Shown: positions 48,405 to 60,712, numbered from the stretch's first letter. The stretch: DNA of 64,000 nt from Bursaphelenchus xylophilus (GCA_904066235.2 CAJFCV020000001.1:4960001-5024000), one strand, 5' to 3'. A program made the numbers and translations. Notes: a model not told the origin generated them from the sequence alone.

Positions 48405-48887
48405 AATGAATGAGGTCAAAAAATCTGATTTTATCGGGACTATGGTGAAGATGTAACAAAACTGTCGAGTTTCATTGTTCAATATAACAGTAATATCCTA
48501 CACTTTACTTTCTTTTTTTTATTAAGCTCTATCAATAACAGCTGCTCTGAAACATTAATATCACCCAGGGTGGAAAGGAAAAAGAGGGCTACACTTGCGC
48601 TTATGGTTCGGCTTATGATTATATACAAGCAGCTTTACTATGCCATTTAAATTTGTCTTCAAACTATCAAAAGTGTATTCTTCATTCACAAAGATTTTCA
48701 ACTGTAAATTATGTAGCTACTTGATTTCCTAGAGTAATCCGTGTGAATTGTAATTTTTACTGCAAATATAAAACACACGCGCATTCGTGCATTGTTCAGT
48801 ATCAGAATTGCTTGCAAAAACTAATTCACAATACAATTACAACGGGTTTTCTTACAGCGAGCAATAAAAGAATGTTTTCGCATTGCA
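48405..48887. other. Convergent intergenic region
   Basis: Lies between the 3' ends of receptors D (+) and E (-). No coding features seen. Confidence 0.5.
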
Positions 48888-50133
48888 TCATACTATGCTT
48901 AAATTTGACGCGAGAGTTGAAGATCGACCAGTCGTATTTAAGGGCCCCAATGAAGGAATTCCGATGTTTCCGTAGATTCTCCCAAACATTTGTTTCACAC
49001 CATCTCTGAACCTCCGGTAAAAGGTGAGTGTAAAGATCATGACAAAGGTCGGATAAATGTAAAATATCCGATGAACAACGTAAAATCCGATGCTTTGTTT
49101 GGCCGGAGGAAGTAATATTCCAACCAATATAAACGGAATGACAAAGCAAACTAATTCGCCGGCTTGCTCGATGATCAATCCATAGATAAGTAGCTTGTAC
49201 ATTGACTGAGTTCTCTCGCTGAATTTACTCTTGGCTCTGCGTTGGAATGCGTAGCATTTGTAGGTGCAGAAGCCGCCGGCGACAAGGGTGATTGGGTAGG
49301 CAATGAACTCGAAGAAGTTGTTGATGGAGAAGCCCTAAAAATAGCATAGCTTAATGTATCGTATTTTACACTAGAACAGTCGCAAAAAAGGATTATTGTG
49401 TCAAATATACAGTCAACATTCCCAATTGAACTTACATCAGAAACTGTGACAACATGACTCATAATGTACTTTTTCTGCTCCACAAACTCGCTTGGGAATT
49501 GTCGTTGAAATTCGATTCCGTTTTGCAATATATTCCGTCGAAGATAGATGGTGACAAGAAGAATGACAATGTATAAAAAGAATAAGAAGGCAAAGAAATG
49601 CTTATGGGACATAATAAACAGCAATCTCCGTTTTTCAGTGCTCTGGGCATATCGAAAGAGAAAGCGACACAAAGTGATGACAACATGCATATCGAAGAGC
49701 GAAAAGCTGGCGGTTTGGAGGATCGGCGAGAGCTGGGGGATCTGCAACAACAAATTTACCCTCTCAAATAGGTGTATCTTGCTCCATAGCGGCTTTAATT
49801 TACCTGAAAATACTCAACAACTCCTCTTGTAATCACACCAGCATATACAGTGATGATTTCCACCTCATATGTCGCGATAAGCATCAAGAAAAAGACAATG
49901 TTTGTCAGCGACCATACCATGTACCTAGATTGTCATTATTTTCTATACATTCAAATAATATCCCACCATTTATAGGCGCCCATAACTTTCGTTGACCACT
50001 TTAAGATAATGTACATTGTAAACACGTACAAACACATGTTTACAATTTGTATAATCCAGGAGTAAATAACAAAACAAAGTAGAAAATTCTCAGTCGGGAT
50101 CTCCATTTCACGATATTTTATATTAAACCTCAT
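48888..50133 (-). CDS. Seven-transmembrane chemoreceptor (receptor E)
   Basis: Exons 50133-49967, 49924-49804, 49741-49436, 49334-48888; about 346 aa. The inner ATG (MRFNIKYREMEIP) was chosen over one seven codons upstream because it gives the 167-nt exon 1 of the minus-strand subfamily. Motifs: IPQLSPILQTASFSLFDMH entering TM3, FRYAQSTEKRR after TM3, MYKLLIYGLIIEQAGEL in TM6, YPTFVMIFTLTFYRRFRDG in TM7. Exon 1 uses a GTGGGA donor. Closest relative in the window by these motifs is receptor I. Confidence 0.83.
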
Positions 50134-50965
50134 TTTGACATACGCAATCTTCAAGGTAGCTTCGAATGTAGACTAGAAGAATCTTCAGCAGCCTTAATTT
50201 GAAATACACATTGTTGGTGGCACAGCAATTAAACTATTATCTTCAAAAATACTAAAACGCCTGAGGGTTCAACTCTGCACCGTACGTTCCTCTCAACCCT
50301 CTTCACTTATTTGCATACAATTAAAACTGTCACATGAGTTTTGCATTTTACATTGTTTAAAGCAGGATGTCACTCATTGAAATTGCTGTTAAGTTATTGT
50401 TTCCGCCACATATTTTGTATTGTGATGACTATGATTAATTTCGACAAAGGCAAGTTTTTGTTGGACTTTGGATGTAGTCACAACAATTATACATATGTTG
50501 TTATCATGAGGTATCAATGTTTATCAAACAGTTGGAAATATGTACTGTTTGATAAACGACAGTTTTTAATCGGAGTATCATCAAAACGCCAAACAAATGT
50601 ACATATTCTGCTCTCACAAAAGAAATGGTTCACCGTTTGCCTTCATTGGGTTTTCAGCTTTTGAGATGACCTTTGCATTGATGTTCTATCGTTGTTATCA
50701 TACGGCGGCAATGTCGATACAAGCAGATATAACATATTGTATGTAAGACCGGGTTCTACCCCAGTGAAGCCACGACAGTCTCATTGTCAAGTCTATCGCT
50801 TACGATAGACTTGGAAAACACAGCTATGCTGAACTCACAACATCCTCATCTCAAAACTTGTGCCTTTCTGAACCGATGCTTAAAAATTCTTGGAATTCTA
50901 AACTAAGTTTGCACCTGTACGTAGATGGGCAAGTCGTCGCGCCTTTATTTATTTCTAATTCTCGT
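50134..50965. other. Divergent intergenic region with receptor relic
   Basis: Contains the relic at 50660-50735 and otherwise no gene; promoters of receptors E and F should be here. Confidence 0.45.
50660..50735 (+). pseudogene. Relic of a receptor exon 4 (TM7 region)
   Basis: Reads FEMTFALMFYRCYHTAAMSI, matching the TM7 end of receptor D (FQMIFTLMFYRRYRVAAM). Nothing else of the gene remains in frame nearby, so this is a decayed fragment from the plus-strand subfamily. Confidence 0.7.
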
Positions 50966-52146
50966 ATGAAAGTGTACAAAATACCCGTCTATGAAATAGA
51001 TTTCCCGTCCGACACATTCTTTCTGATCTCCACAACATACTCTTGGCTCATTATTCTCTTCAACTGTTTGTTATTTGCATTTACTTTGCATGTTATTCTA
51101 AGCTATTCTCCTCCCGCCATGGGCACGTATAAATGGTAAAAATTGCGCCTTCGTATGGAATTTACTTGACGCTATTAATTTTTTTCAGGTATTTGGCGTT
51201 GTCGACTGGCTGTGAGTTCTTCTATATCTTTTTGTTGGCCATCTATGGCCACCAACTTATCCTGGGATACCACTGCGCCGTGGGAGGCGGGATTCTAACC
51301 TACTTTAAGGCAAGAAACATCAGTCTTTACTTATTGTGGCTTTAATTTTAGAGTGAGACGCTCATGAATACCCTACAAGGGACCAGTTTCACCTTCTTCC
51401 AGATGTATATCCTTGTCATGCTATGCCGCTTTGTTTTTCGATACTTTCAAAGTACTGCCAAAGAGAGGGAAACTAAAATGATGGCAGACAAGAAATTCTT
51501 CATATTCCTGACCGTAATCTTCTCATCTTCCCTCTGTTTCAACTGTTTTTATTATGTCAACGCATTCTACGGAGGGACAGATTATCAACTCCAATTTCCC
51601 GATAATAATACCGCGTTGAAGGAGTACATAATGTCTCACACTTTGTCAGTGCTGCACAATGCAAGTGTAGAATAAGGGTTTCAATGAGACCACCTAAATT
51701 CGTCTAAAGTTTACGCAAAAAACATTAAAACCGAGTTTTCAGAATGGGTTTTATATATTCGTCTACATGTTTCTGATATATCCTCTAATTGTTTTGGTCG
51801 GGACCTTCTGCACCATTCAATGTTATCGCTTTCAACACAACCCAGAGAACCCGCTGAGTGAGAGGACAACAACGGGTTGGTCGTCGAACAAGTCGCTGAA
51901 ATTATCTGGTTTATGACGCCCTACATCCTAGTCACATACTTCGCGTCGATAAAGAAGGGCTTCATCTATTTTCATATCATTTACCGATGGTTCTACGCAT
52001 TTCCAACGTTTCAAATGATCTTTACGTTGACATTTTACAGACGCTATCGAGTGGCGACAACGTCCATCTTGTCACGAGTGAATTCGTATATAGCGGCGGC
52101 CTCGGTCTCCGTTATGACATCGCCAAATGATGCAACAGTGGACTGA
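50966..52146 (+). pseudogene. Chemoreceptor F, probably broken by a frameshifting deletion in TM6
   Basis: Exons 50966-51135, 51189-51309, 51352-51660, then exon 4 from 51743. Exons 1-3 are intact and have the subfamily lengths (170, 121, 309). Two introns use GC donors (GCAAGA after exon 2, GCAAGT after exon 3). In exon 4 the frame runs through CTIQCYRFQHNPENPLSERT and then, against receptor D, about 22 bases are missing where the KRMYSVLI part of TM6 should be. The remaining TM6-TM7 (VVEQVAEIIWFMTPY, FQMIFTLTFYRRYRV) continues in another frame to 52146. The gene therefore looks inactivated recently. A sequencing or assembly error, or an allele difference, would be the alternative. Confidence 0.72.
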
Positions 52147-52429
52147 GAGACGAATTATTTACCTCTCTCCCTAAGCTCTGTTAATATTATACTATATATA
52201 ATATTATTGTGTAAATTTTCCACGCTGCAGAGTGTACGGTGCTGCGCGCAATACGGCTCCCGTTTTAAGCTTGATTCAGCCTTGTTTGAATTGACTTTTG
52301 ACCTTTTCATACAATCACTACTCTCAGATTTGACGTGAAAAAATAGCACCTGGAGTGGTAGTATACATGCACAACAGAATTACCCTTTCACGTTGTGTAC
52401 ACTTATACTCACGGTCCACGTTTTGTGCT

Positions 52430-53600
52430 ATGAAAATATATAAAATCCCGTACTACGAAGTGGACTTGCCATCTGACTTTGTCTTCAAACTATCTATTGC
52501 GTATTCCTGGTTTATAAACATCTTCAACTGTTTGTTAGTGGTATTTACAATGTGGATTGTATTGAAATACTCTCCACCAGCCATGGGGACGTACAAATGG
52601 TAAGTTTTAATGCATGTCAGCACAGAGTTGCAGGTATATGGTAGCATCCATTGTGAGCGAGCTGATCTATACATTGACTCTGGCCAGTTACCACCACCAA
52701 TTATTGGCTCCTTACAGAGTTTCCGCAGGCAGTGGAATATTGGAATATTTCAAGGTATCAATATAAGCACGCTTACCATCACCTCTTTAGAGCGAAAAAC
52801 TGATGAATATCCTTGAAGCGATTGGCCTTACTCTGTTCCAAACCTACGTGGTTGTTATGCTATGTCGGTTCGTATTTCGCTATTTTCAAAGCACTGCCAA
52901 AGAAGCAGCGACTAAATTAATGTCGGACAAGAAGTTTTTTGTGATCCTGGCTTTGGTTTTTGTCGCTACTCTTGCCTTTAACTGCTACTATTATATTACA
53001 ACGTTTTATGGCGGGGACGACTGGAAACTTCAATTTCCTGACAATGATACCAAGCTGAAAGAATATGTTATGGCTCACACTCTGTCTGTAACTAATGGAG
53101 TGGGTTGTAAACACCTTAACTGTGTACACTTTAAAAGCGTTGTAACGCATGCTCTTACACAAAAATTTCAGCGAGAGTATTATTCCATCGGATTTTTGTG
53201 GCTGGTCTACCCCACCATTGTGTTTATCGGGACCTTCTGCACTGTTCAATGCTACCGTTTCCAGCAAAATCCAAAGAATCGGCTGAGCGAGAAGACCAAA
53301 AGTATGTATTCGGTTCTGATCTATGGCCTGGTGATAGAGCAAGCCGCGGAGTTTGCTTGGTATGTGGTGCCGTACTTCTCTATCACTTACTTTGGCCCGT
53401 TCAACAAGCGATTTATTCTATTCCTTATCACATATCGCTGGTTCTACGCATACCCAACGTTTCAAATGATCTTTACTTTGGCATTCTACAAGCGGTATCG
53501 GGCTGCGGCAGTTTCAATTTGGTCGGATGTAGGTTTATACATCAGATCTGCGTCTGTTTCGGTGATGTCGTCAAGTCATCATAACGAAATTACCAATTGA
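52430..53600 (+). CDS. Seven-transmembrane chemoreceptor (receptor G)
   Basis: Exons 52430-52599, 52634-52754, 52791-53099, 53172-53600; about 342 aa. N-terminus KIPYYEVDLPSD, exon 1 end PPAMGTYKW, FRYFQSTAKEAATK after TM3, WKLQFPDNDTKLKE in the outer loop, MYSVLIYGLVIEQAAEF in TM6, YPTFQMIFTLAFYKRYR in TM7. Intron 3 is 72 nt, divisible by three, and free of stops, so a continuous frame spans 52803-53600; comparison with D and F shows that the 24 extra codons are intron (donor GTGGGT, acceptor TTTCAG). Introns 1 and 2 are very short (34 and 36 nt). Confidence 0.83.
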
Positions 53601-53765
53601 TGATACAAGTGAAACATCCAGATCTTCTTAAGATTATTCCTTGAAACACTTTTTTAGTCTTGCGAAAAGCCTAGTCCTATTTTTGCATTCGTATTTACAC
53701 TCTTAGAACAATATGCACCTGTGCTTTTTTATCAAGATTCCGAGCCATTCTTGACCCTTTTTCAA

Positions 53766-54220
53766 TGCTGCCGTTCAACGTGACATTCTACGCATTTGTA
53801 TTTAATTCCGTCTGATCGCTTTTTCACGATTTTTGCTGTCCATTCCATCGCAGTAAACCTCTTGAATTTTATTTTACTGGTATTTACTGTCATAATTATG
53901 CTTAAACATTCATCAGAAACTATGAGTACATATAAATGGTAAGTGAAAGCAGCCAAACTACAAAACTATGAGCAAGGTTCGTTTTTTAGGTACATCTTGC
54001 TGTCAGTTGTTTGTGAATTCTTTTACATACTTATCAATCGCGCTCTATGATCATCAGCAATTCGATCCTTACCATTCAGTGATTGGCGGTGGGATTGTTA
54101 ATTACTTCAAGGTAGTAAACATAACACCGTGAGATGTTTTAGAGCGACAACTTTCTAAACATCCTCGAAGCCAGCAGCTACACATTCTTCCAGAACGGGT
54201 TTTACAAAAGCATTGTGTGA
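53766..54220 (+). pseudogene. Broken chemoreceptor H (plus-strand subfamily)
   Basis: Exon 1 remains end with SSETMSTYKW at a GTAAGT donor, but the frame from the first ATG is shifted at about 53810. Exon 2 remains (YILLSVVCEFFYIL ... GGGIVNYFK) contain another shift. Exon 3 keeps only its beginning (FLNILEASSYTFFQ) and is fused directly to the start of exon 4 (NGFYKSIV, stop), so the segment coding TM3 onward to TM5 is deleted and the rest is missing. Confidence 0.8.
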
Positions 54221-54309
54221 CTAACCCGCCTTGAGTCTTTGGCGAACGCGCAAAGCGGGCTGAAGGATCAGTTGGCGAAGAGAATATTGGCACAATTTTA
54301 TTTTTAAAT

Positions 54310-55617
54310 TCAGTTAGTTCCGTCTGGTGAAATCTGAGATACATACATCGAGGGATGGACCGTCGAATTGCCAATGATCGCTCGATTCACGGCCATGGAG
54401 ATCTGCCTCACACCCATCCGATATCTCTTATAAAACGTCAATGTAAACACCATTACAAACGTCGGATATGTATAATAAACACGGTACACAAGGTAGATTC
54501 CATACGCTTTTTTACTGTCCGGCAGAAACATGGCAGCACCAAGGTACGGTAACATAAACCAGCCAAGTTCAGCGACTTGTTCGATGAGAAGACCGTAGAT
54601 TAAAAGACGATACATTTGCTTGGTACGAAGGCTAAATTTGTTCTTGGGATTGCTTTGGAAGAGGACGCATTGCAAAGTACAGTAACCTCCAAAGACGAGG
54701 GTCATCGGGAAGAGGAGAAATTCAAAGATTGGAGTCATGGCATCTCCCTGAAATGTTGTGCTTTGCAAGTTTTAATATGACCGAAGTTTCAATACGGCAG
54801 GTCAATATTTATGTTAGCCCTAACAAATATTTAGTATATTACATGTATAAGCGCCAAAAACTAACATTTTTTCAATCTTTGTATAAGATGTATCCTACCC
54901 TAAAATTTGTGACCACATGACTCATAAAATAATTCTTGATCTCCTCATCATCGCTCGGTATCCTCTTCTGAAGTGTACGCCCATTCTGCAACGCGCATTG
55001 TCCATAATAAAAGTTACCGGAGATTATAAAGCAGTATGTGATCAACAGCGCCACGAAGAAGTATTTAGTCGACATGACTTTGGTAATTCGCTCTTTCTCC
55101 GTACTTTGTGCATAACGAAACATAAAGCGGCAGAAAGTCATAATGACATGCATTTCGAACAAGGAAAAGCCGACTATTTGCAAAAATGGGGCCAATGCAG
55201 GTATCTGAAGTACGGGGAATAGTGGTATATTGGCCGAACTTACTTGCAAAAAATCGACAATCCCTCGGGCGAGGGTCGCTGGATATGCAACAAAAATTTC
55301 GACTTCGTATGTGGCAGTGATTGTCAAAAAAGACACGATATTTGATATGGAGATCACAATATACCTAGAATAACCTTTTTTCTCAATAAAGGGAGCGTAC
55401 ATTACATACTCATGTATAATTTTATGCAAATATCCTACCATTTGTACATTCCCATGACCTTCGCCGACCAAGTAACAACAATGTAGACTGTGAATGCAAA
55501 TAAAAGCCCGTTAAACACGTTGATGATCCACGAATACGCCACAAAGACGGCTCTGACCCGACTAGAAGGCATATCCATCTCTTGATAGGTTAGGTTAAAG
55601 TCCGCATTGCATAACAT
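54310..55617 (-). CDS. Seven-transmembrane chemoreceptor (receptor I)
   Basis: Exons 55617-55439 (179 nt), 55364-55244, 55204-54899, 54747-54310; about 347 aa. TM1 contains VFVAYSWIINVFNGLLFAF; FRYAQSTEKERITK follows TM3; TM6 MYRLLIYGLLIEQVAEL; TM7 YPTFVMVFTLTFYKRYRMG. Exons 2 and 3 again are 121 and 306 nt. The N-terminal exon is four codons longer than in relatives, if the first ATG is used. It is the last receptor of the array; the next gene on the same strand is the OYE enzyme with its stop at 56197. Confidence 0.83.
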
Positions 55618-56196
55618 AGCAATGTGGCGATATATGAGCTAGACTTTTACCTGTGGTTCCTTGATGGCGCATGTTGAAATTGGGATATGAGTTGCACCTG
55701 GTTCTCTACCGAGGCTGCTAGAACCCTTTTTATTTTGATTCTCACGTTAGTATTTAATACTTATACATGGTATTACAGCGTTGTCTCTGGTCTTCGGAGT
55801 GGTATGTAAGAAAGGTTACAGAAAAGACATTCTGTTTCTACGTGTATGAAGCCAAAGCGTCTTTATTCTTGCCCTTATACCGGAAGCCAATTATATAGTC
55901 AGAGGCCGAAAGTTGAGGGCGCCGAGGAACTTTAATGGGCCATTCTACAATGTTTTCCTCAATATCGAACAGCATTCATTCGTTTGATCATTGAGCACTC
56001 CTTTGCTCAAACTTTTTAGCGTGACACACATTTTTCCATCTGGTTCTAAACGTTTATCAATATTATATCACAATATCTTATCTGTTTCCTCAGTTTAGAA
56101 TTGCTTTCTGATAAGAATCGTAGAAGAGTTCATACCAAATTTATATTAAAAGCCATTAAAACTATTAAGTAAAATAAATGCACAATGTAAAGTTAT
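55618..56196. other. Intergenic, no gene seen
   Basis: Separates receptor I from OYE 1. AT-rich, no supported features. Confidence 0.5.
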
Positions 56197-57784
56197 CTAT
56201 GATACAGTCTTCAGATACTTTGGTTGATACGAACACACTCCAACTGGGATTTCTCCTTTCTGCGCTCTGGCGATTTTATCATCAAGATATGTCTTGAACT
56301 CCTCGAAGAATGCAGCAAATTCTCTCTCGTCGCTTTCATCCATGATGCCATAAGATGGATCGCCAGCGCATTCCGAATAGGGACGAGCGCCGGCTTGGCC
56401 CATTTGAGTGCTTGCGACGGCAAAGGCCTTTTCGAAATCATTCTCCACGGGGTTGTAGATGGCTGATTGCACTTGTCCGCTCAAGATCTTCTTTGGGAGA
56501 TCCGGCTCGGCGCAGATTGGTCGGCCAAGGCCAATTCCGTCCGTGGCCCCGTCCTTAACGGCCGAAACCATTGCTGGAACTGTTCTAAATCCACCAGTCA
56601 AGTAGACGACGGCATTCTTTACATGCGGTTTGATGGCCTCGGTGAATTGGATGAAGAAGGCTTCTCTTTTCTTGGTCGATTCTTTGGCTTCGAATCCGAA
56701 TTTTTCATAGGTGCCTCCGGAGAATTCAATAAAGTCATAGCCGGTTTGCTAAAGAGAGGAGTTGAAATGGAGGGACGATAACTTACATCAACAATTTTGG
56801 CAGTCGTAATGGCATCTTCCAATCCAAGACCATGGTTTTGGAACTCCACGGAATTCAGTTTGATTCCGATGACAAATCCAGTAGATGCAGGGATCTTGGA
56901 GCTTAAAATGGATGGCAATTACATTATTGAAAGAAGATGTACCTACCGAATTCCATTATACACATCGACCAAGATCTGGGCCCTTTTCTCCGCACTTCCT
57001 CCATACTTATCCGTCCTCTTGTTAGTTGTTGGAGAGATGAATTCAGCCAGAAGGTAGCCATGAGCTCCATGAAGTTCAACCCCATCGAATCCGGCTTCTT
57101 TCAGCTTCTCACATTGGAAAACGATACGATCGATGACCTCGGTCTGAATCTGCTCCAAGGTCAGGGCGACGGGAGTCCCAAAAGTGTTGCCGAAGGTGTT
57201 GCTGATAAGTGGGACGGCTGACGGAGCCAAGGGATGAGGGTTGATGTGCTCAGGAGTTTGACGACCGGCGTGGCCAACTTGAGCTAACGCCAAAGCTCCG
57301 TCAGCTTTAATGGCAGCCGCGAATTTCCTGAAAATTGAAATATGCAAATTCAATAAAAGAAATTAAAATATTGGCTCAAAAAGCAACTTACTTGAGGTCC
57401 TCAGCTTTCTTGGCGGTCCAGTTCTCCTTGCTGATAATATGATTTCCAGCGGCTTCGAGATGCTTCGGATCAATTTGAAGATTTCCAGTCAAGACGACCC
57501 CAAATCCCCCTTGCCCCCATTTTTCGTATAAGTTATGAAGAGTTGGGGTGATTTGGCCAGTTTTGGTGAAATCTTTGTTATCGAAAGTTGCGGTGTACTC
57601 GGAAAGAGCGGCCTGAAAATAATTTTATCACCAACTTGCCGTTAAATTTTAGGAAAACTAAAAAATTTCCACTCACCTTCAAAAAACGATTCTTGGCCAC
57701 GCGGCCAGACGTCTTGAACTTCAATGGCTCCCCCAAAATCGTGGGATCAGCGGTTCCTGCCACTTCGATTCTTTTTACAACCAT
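56197..57784 (-). CDS. NADH:flavin oxidoreductase / old yellow enzyme family (OYE 1)
   Basis: FMN enzyme of the OYE family that uses NAD(P)H to reduce activated C=C bonds or quinones; the physiological substrate is unknown. Exons 57784-57677, 57612-57392, 57327-56947, 56901-56787, 56748-56197; about 458 aa. TIM-barrel landmarks in order: SGRVAKNRFLKAALSE near residue 27-42, GGFGVVLTGN, GHAGRQT, VELHGAHGYLLAEFISP with the two His expected to bind substrate, NKRTDKYGGSAEKR, then the phosphate-binding TGGFRT and DGIGLGRP. The last 80 residues, after RP, extend beyond the short bacterial enzymes and appear in all complete paralogues here. Exon sizes are the same as in OYE 2. No signal peptide, so presumably cytosolic. 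Confidence 0.9.
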
Positions 57785-58751
57785 GTTTGCCCTCAGAAAT
57801 GTGTAAGTAAAAATTGGCGTTCTCTGACTTCTCAGGCCCTTTTATATTGGCGCTCAAATCATCAAAACACACAAAATTGGAGTCGGGTCTGATAAACCGA
57901 AAGGACAAAAGAAACTCCACAAAATTTTTGTCTTGATATATCATCAATCGGAATTCGTCGGAGTTTGTGGTCGTATGTCTTGTTGAAACATGTTCTGACA
58001 ATGTACATAAATTGCTGGTGCCTTGTTTGTTTTGAATTTAGAACAGTACTGTTGATTTTGACTGTGAAATTCTGCATAGTAGAACCTGAAATTCTTTGAA
58101 AATTAAACTCACACGCTAAAAAATTCAGCGATCTCAATTTTTTTAGCTGCATTTTAGGAACTATGTTTAAAGCTAGAGGAAATAAAATTTTTGCATAAGC
58201 TCACTATTATCATATTTAAACATAATTTTGTTTCTGTTGGGCTATTCTTTGCTTCCCATTCTGTATTTTAACAGGAAGTTAAGATCGATGATTTATTGCA
58301 TCATACTAATATTACACACAAAATAATGCTTTCATGACAAAATTACAAAAGAGATTGTGGAGAAATTCCCGTGAAATACTTTTTTACACGAACACACTTA
58401 ATGAAACGCCCTTGCTGAATCTCCAAGCTTCTCGGGTTTTGGACACTGCCGAAAAAGACGGGAGACAAGATACAGGCATGTAGGATTTCCATCTGGACGG
58501 AATTACTATTGTTAATGGTGTTGGTTCCGAGAATTGGATCCGTTTTTACTGGGCACGTTTATATCCCTAGCAATTATATATTGCTCATCAAGATAACCAG
58601 CCATTGCTCTAGTAAATCCATAGTGAAAGGGGAGAGGTAATTACCAGTATAAATCAAATATTTTTTATTGCAGGTAATCACATTATAATACAAGTACAAG
58701 GTCAGCACGCAGCATAAGAGGTTTTTTCTATATTTCATTTCCCGTCATCAT
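57785..58751. other. Intergenic between OYE 1 and OYE 2
   Basis: No gene supported. OYE 1's promoter and OYE 2's 3' UTR should lie here. Confidence 0.5.
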
Positions 58752-60712
58752 TTACGACTTGATAGCAAAGTTCTTCGTCCTGTAAGGGCACACGCCTCGT
58801 GGGGGCTCACCGGCCTTGAATTTCTCCACCTTTTCCAAGTAATACTTTGTGAACTCCTCGAAGAACGCGGCCAATTCCTTTTCATTGCTCTGATCGAAGA
58901 TCCCGTAAGCCGGATTTCCATTGCAAAGCGCGTAGGGAAGAGTACCAGCTTGTCCCATCTGAGTTGTGGCGATCGCATAGCTCTGCTCGAATTGATTCTC
59001 AACTGGATTGAATTCTGCCGCCTGAACTTTGCCCGTAATAATTTTCTTGGGCAAATCTGGCTCGGCTGTGGCTGGTCGGGCGATTCCAATTCCGTCTGTG
59101 GCTCCCTCTTTGATGGCTCTGACCATTCCTGGAGCGGTTCTGAATCCACCAGTCAAGTAGACGACGGCATTCGAGATATGAGGCTTGATGGCTTCGGTGA
59201 ATTGTATAAAGAAGCCCTCTCTCTTGACGGTCGATTCTCTTGCAGTCAAGGCCCAGTGTTCGTAGGTGCCGCCGGAGAATTCAATAAAATCGAAGCCGGT
59301 GGCCTGAAAAAGCGAACTGTTTCTCCATCAAAACTCATTTCCCATTCCTTACACGTGCAAACATAAACTGTAAAACCAGGAAGTGCAACCTATCTGAACT
59401 TTTTCAGAAAGCAGCCTGAACTACAGAATTTCAACTACAGTTTTTGTGTAGAGCAAAGAACAAAACTCACATCAACGATTTTGGCAGTGGTTACGGCGTC
59501 TTCCAATCCAAGACCGTGGTTTTGGAATTCGACCGAATTTAATTTAATGCCAATGACGAAGCCAGTCGACGCCGGAATTTTTTCTCTGAAAGAATAAAGG
59601 AATTAGAGACTGATCTTAAGTCTAGCTGCAGAAAACGACAACAATAAACAATTTTCTTTACCTGATGGCGTTGTAAATATCGACCAAGATCTGGGCTCTC
59701 TTCTCAGCACTTCCTCCGTATCTGTCGTCTCTCAAGTTAGTCTGAGGAGAGATAAATTGAGCCAGAAGATATCCGTGAGCTCCATGAAGTTCGACTCCAT
59801 CGAATCCGGCCTCGTATACTTTTTGGGCAGTAAAAACGAAGCGGTCGATGACTTCGGTCTGAATCTCCTCCAACGTCAAAACTCTAGGCTTTCCAAAATG
59901 ATTGCCAAACTTCTCTCCGAGCAATTGAACATCTGAAGGGGCGTAGGGATGAGGGACAAGATGATCTGGCGCTTGACGACCGCCGTGGCTAATCTGAGCG
60001 ATGGCCAAGGCACCGTCGGATTTGGTGACCGCAGCCAGACGTCTAAAAATAATTGGGTCAAGCAAATTCTAATTCTTTTGGCTTGAAAATCACAGTAATC
60101 TTCTTACCGATAAGCCTCCAGTTTCTTCTCCGACCAAGTCTCTTTGCTGATGACCATATTTCCAGCACTCTCAAGATGGAGATGATCAACTATCAGATTT
60201 CCCGTCAAGACAACTCCGAAGCCGCCGTGTCCCCATTTATCATACAAATTGATCAAAGCTTCAGTGGGAATGCCAACATTCAGAAGGTTTTCTCTTTCCC
60301 ATGTGGCCAGGGTTTCAGTCATGGAAGCCTGGAAAAAGTAAGTTATCAGTCTTATTGAAGGTGGTTGGATTTTGTTTGATCTGCGAATCTTCTGCGGTCA
60401 GGATCTGTTTTAATTCCAGAGGATTTTAGCTCGCGCTTTTCTTTCATAGATCACAGATATTCAGAGATCATTTGCAGACAAGAGACTCTGGAAACGGGTA
60501 GATTTATGCAGGTAAATGCGAGGTCAGATAGAAAAGAAATCCAACCCAAATAAGGAAATATGTAAAATTAAAAGGCCTTGATCATACCAGAACTCCCTGC
60601 TTACCTTCAAAAACCGATTTCTGGCTACTCTTCCAGAGGTCCTGAAGGCCAAGCCCTCTCCGAGAATCTTCACATCAGCCTTATCATGAACTTCGTATCT
60701 TTTCGCCACCAT
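58752..60712 (-). CDS. NADH:flavin oxidoreductase / old yellow enzyme family (OYE 2)
   Basis: Exons 60712-60605 (108), 60328-60108 (221), 60042-59662 (381), 59585-59471 (115), 59303-58752 (552), 458 aa, the same exon sizes as OYE 1. Motifs: SGRVARNRFLKASMTE, HGGFGVVLTGN, SHGGRQA, VELHGAHGYLLAQFISP with both His, NLRDDRYGGSAEKR, TGGFRT, DGIGIARP. The substrate-pocket loop differs from OYE 1 (SHGGRQAPDHLVPHPY against GHAGRQTPEHINPHPL), so specificity may differ. Introns are longer than in OYE 1. Tandem on the same strand as OYE 1, divergent from OYE 3. A stress- or xenobiotic-response role is known for some relatives and only inferred here. Confidence 0.9.

Noticed and set aside
52803..53600. 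Single uninterrupted 265-codon receptor frame
   Set aside because: It includes a 72-nt stop-free intron; comparison with receptors D and F shows the 24 extra codons are not homologous to receptor sequence.
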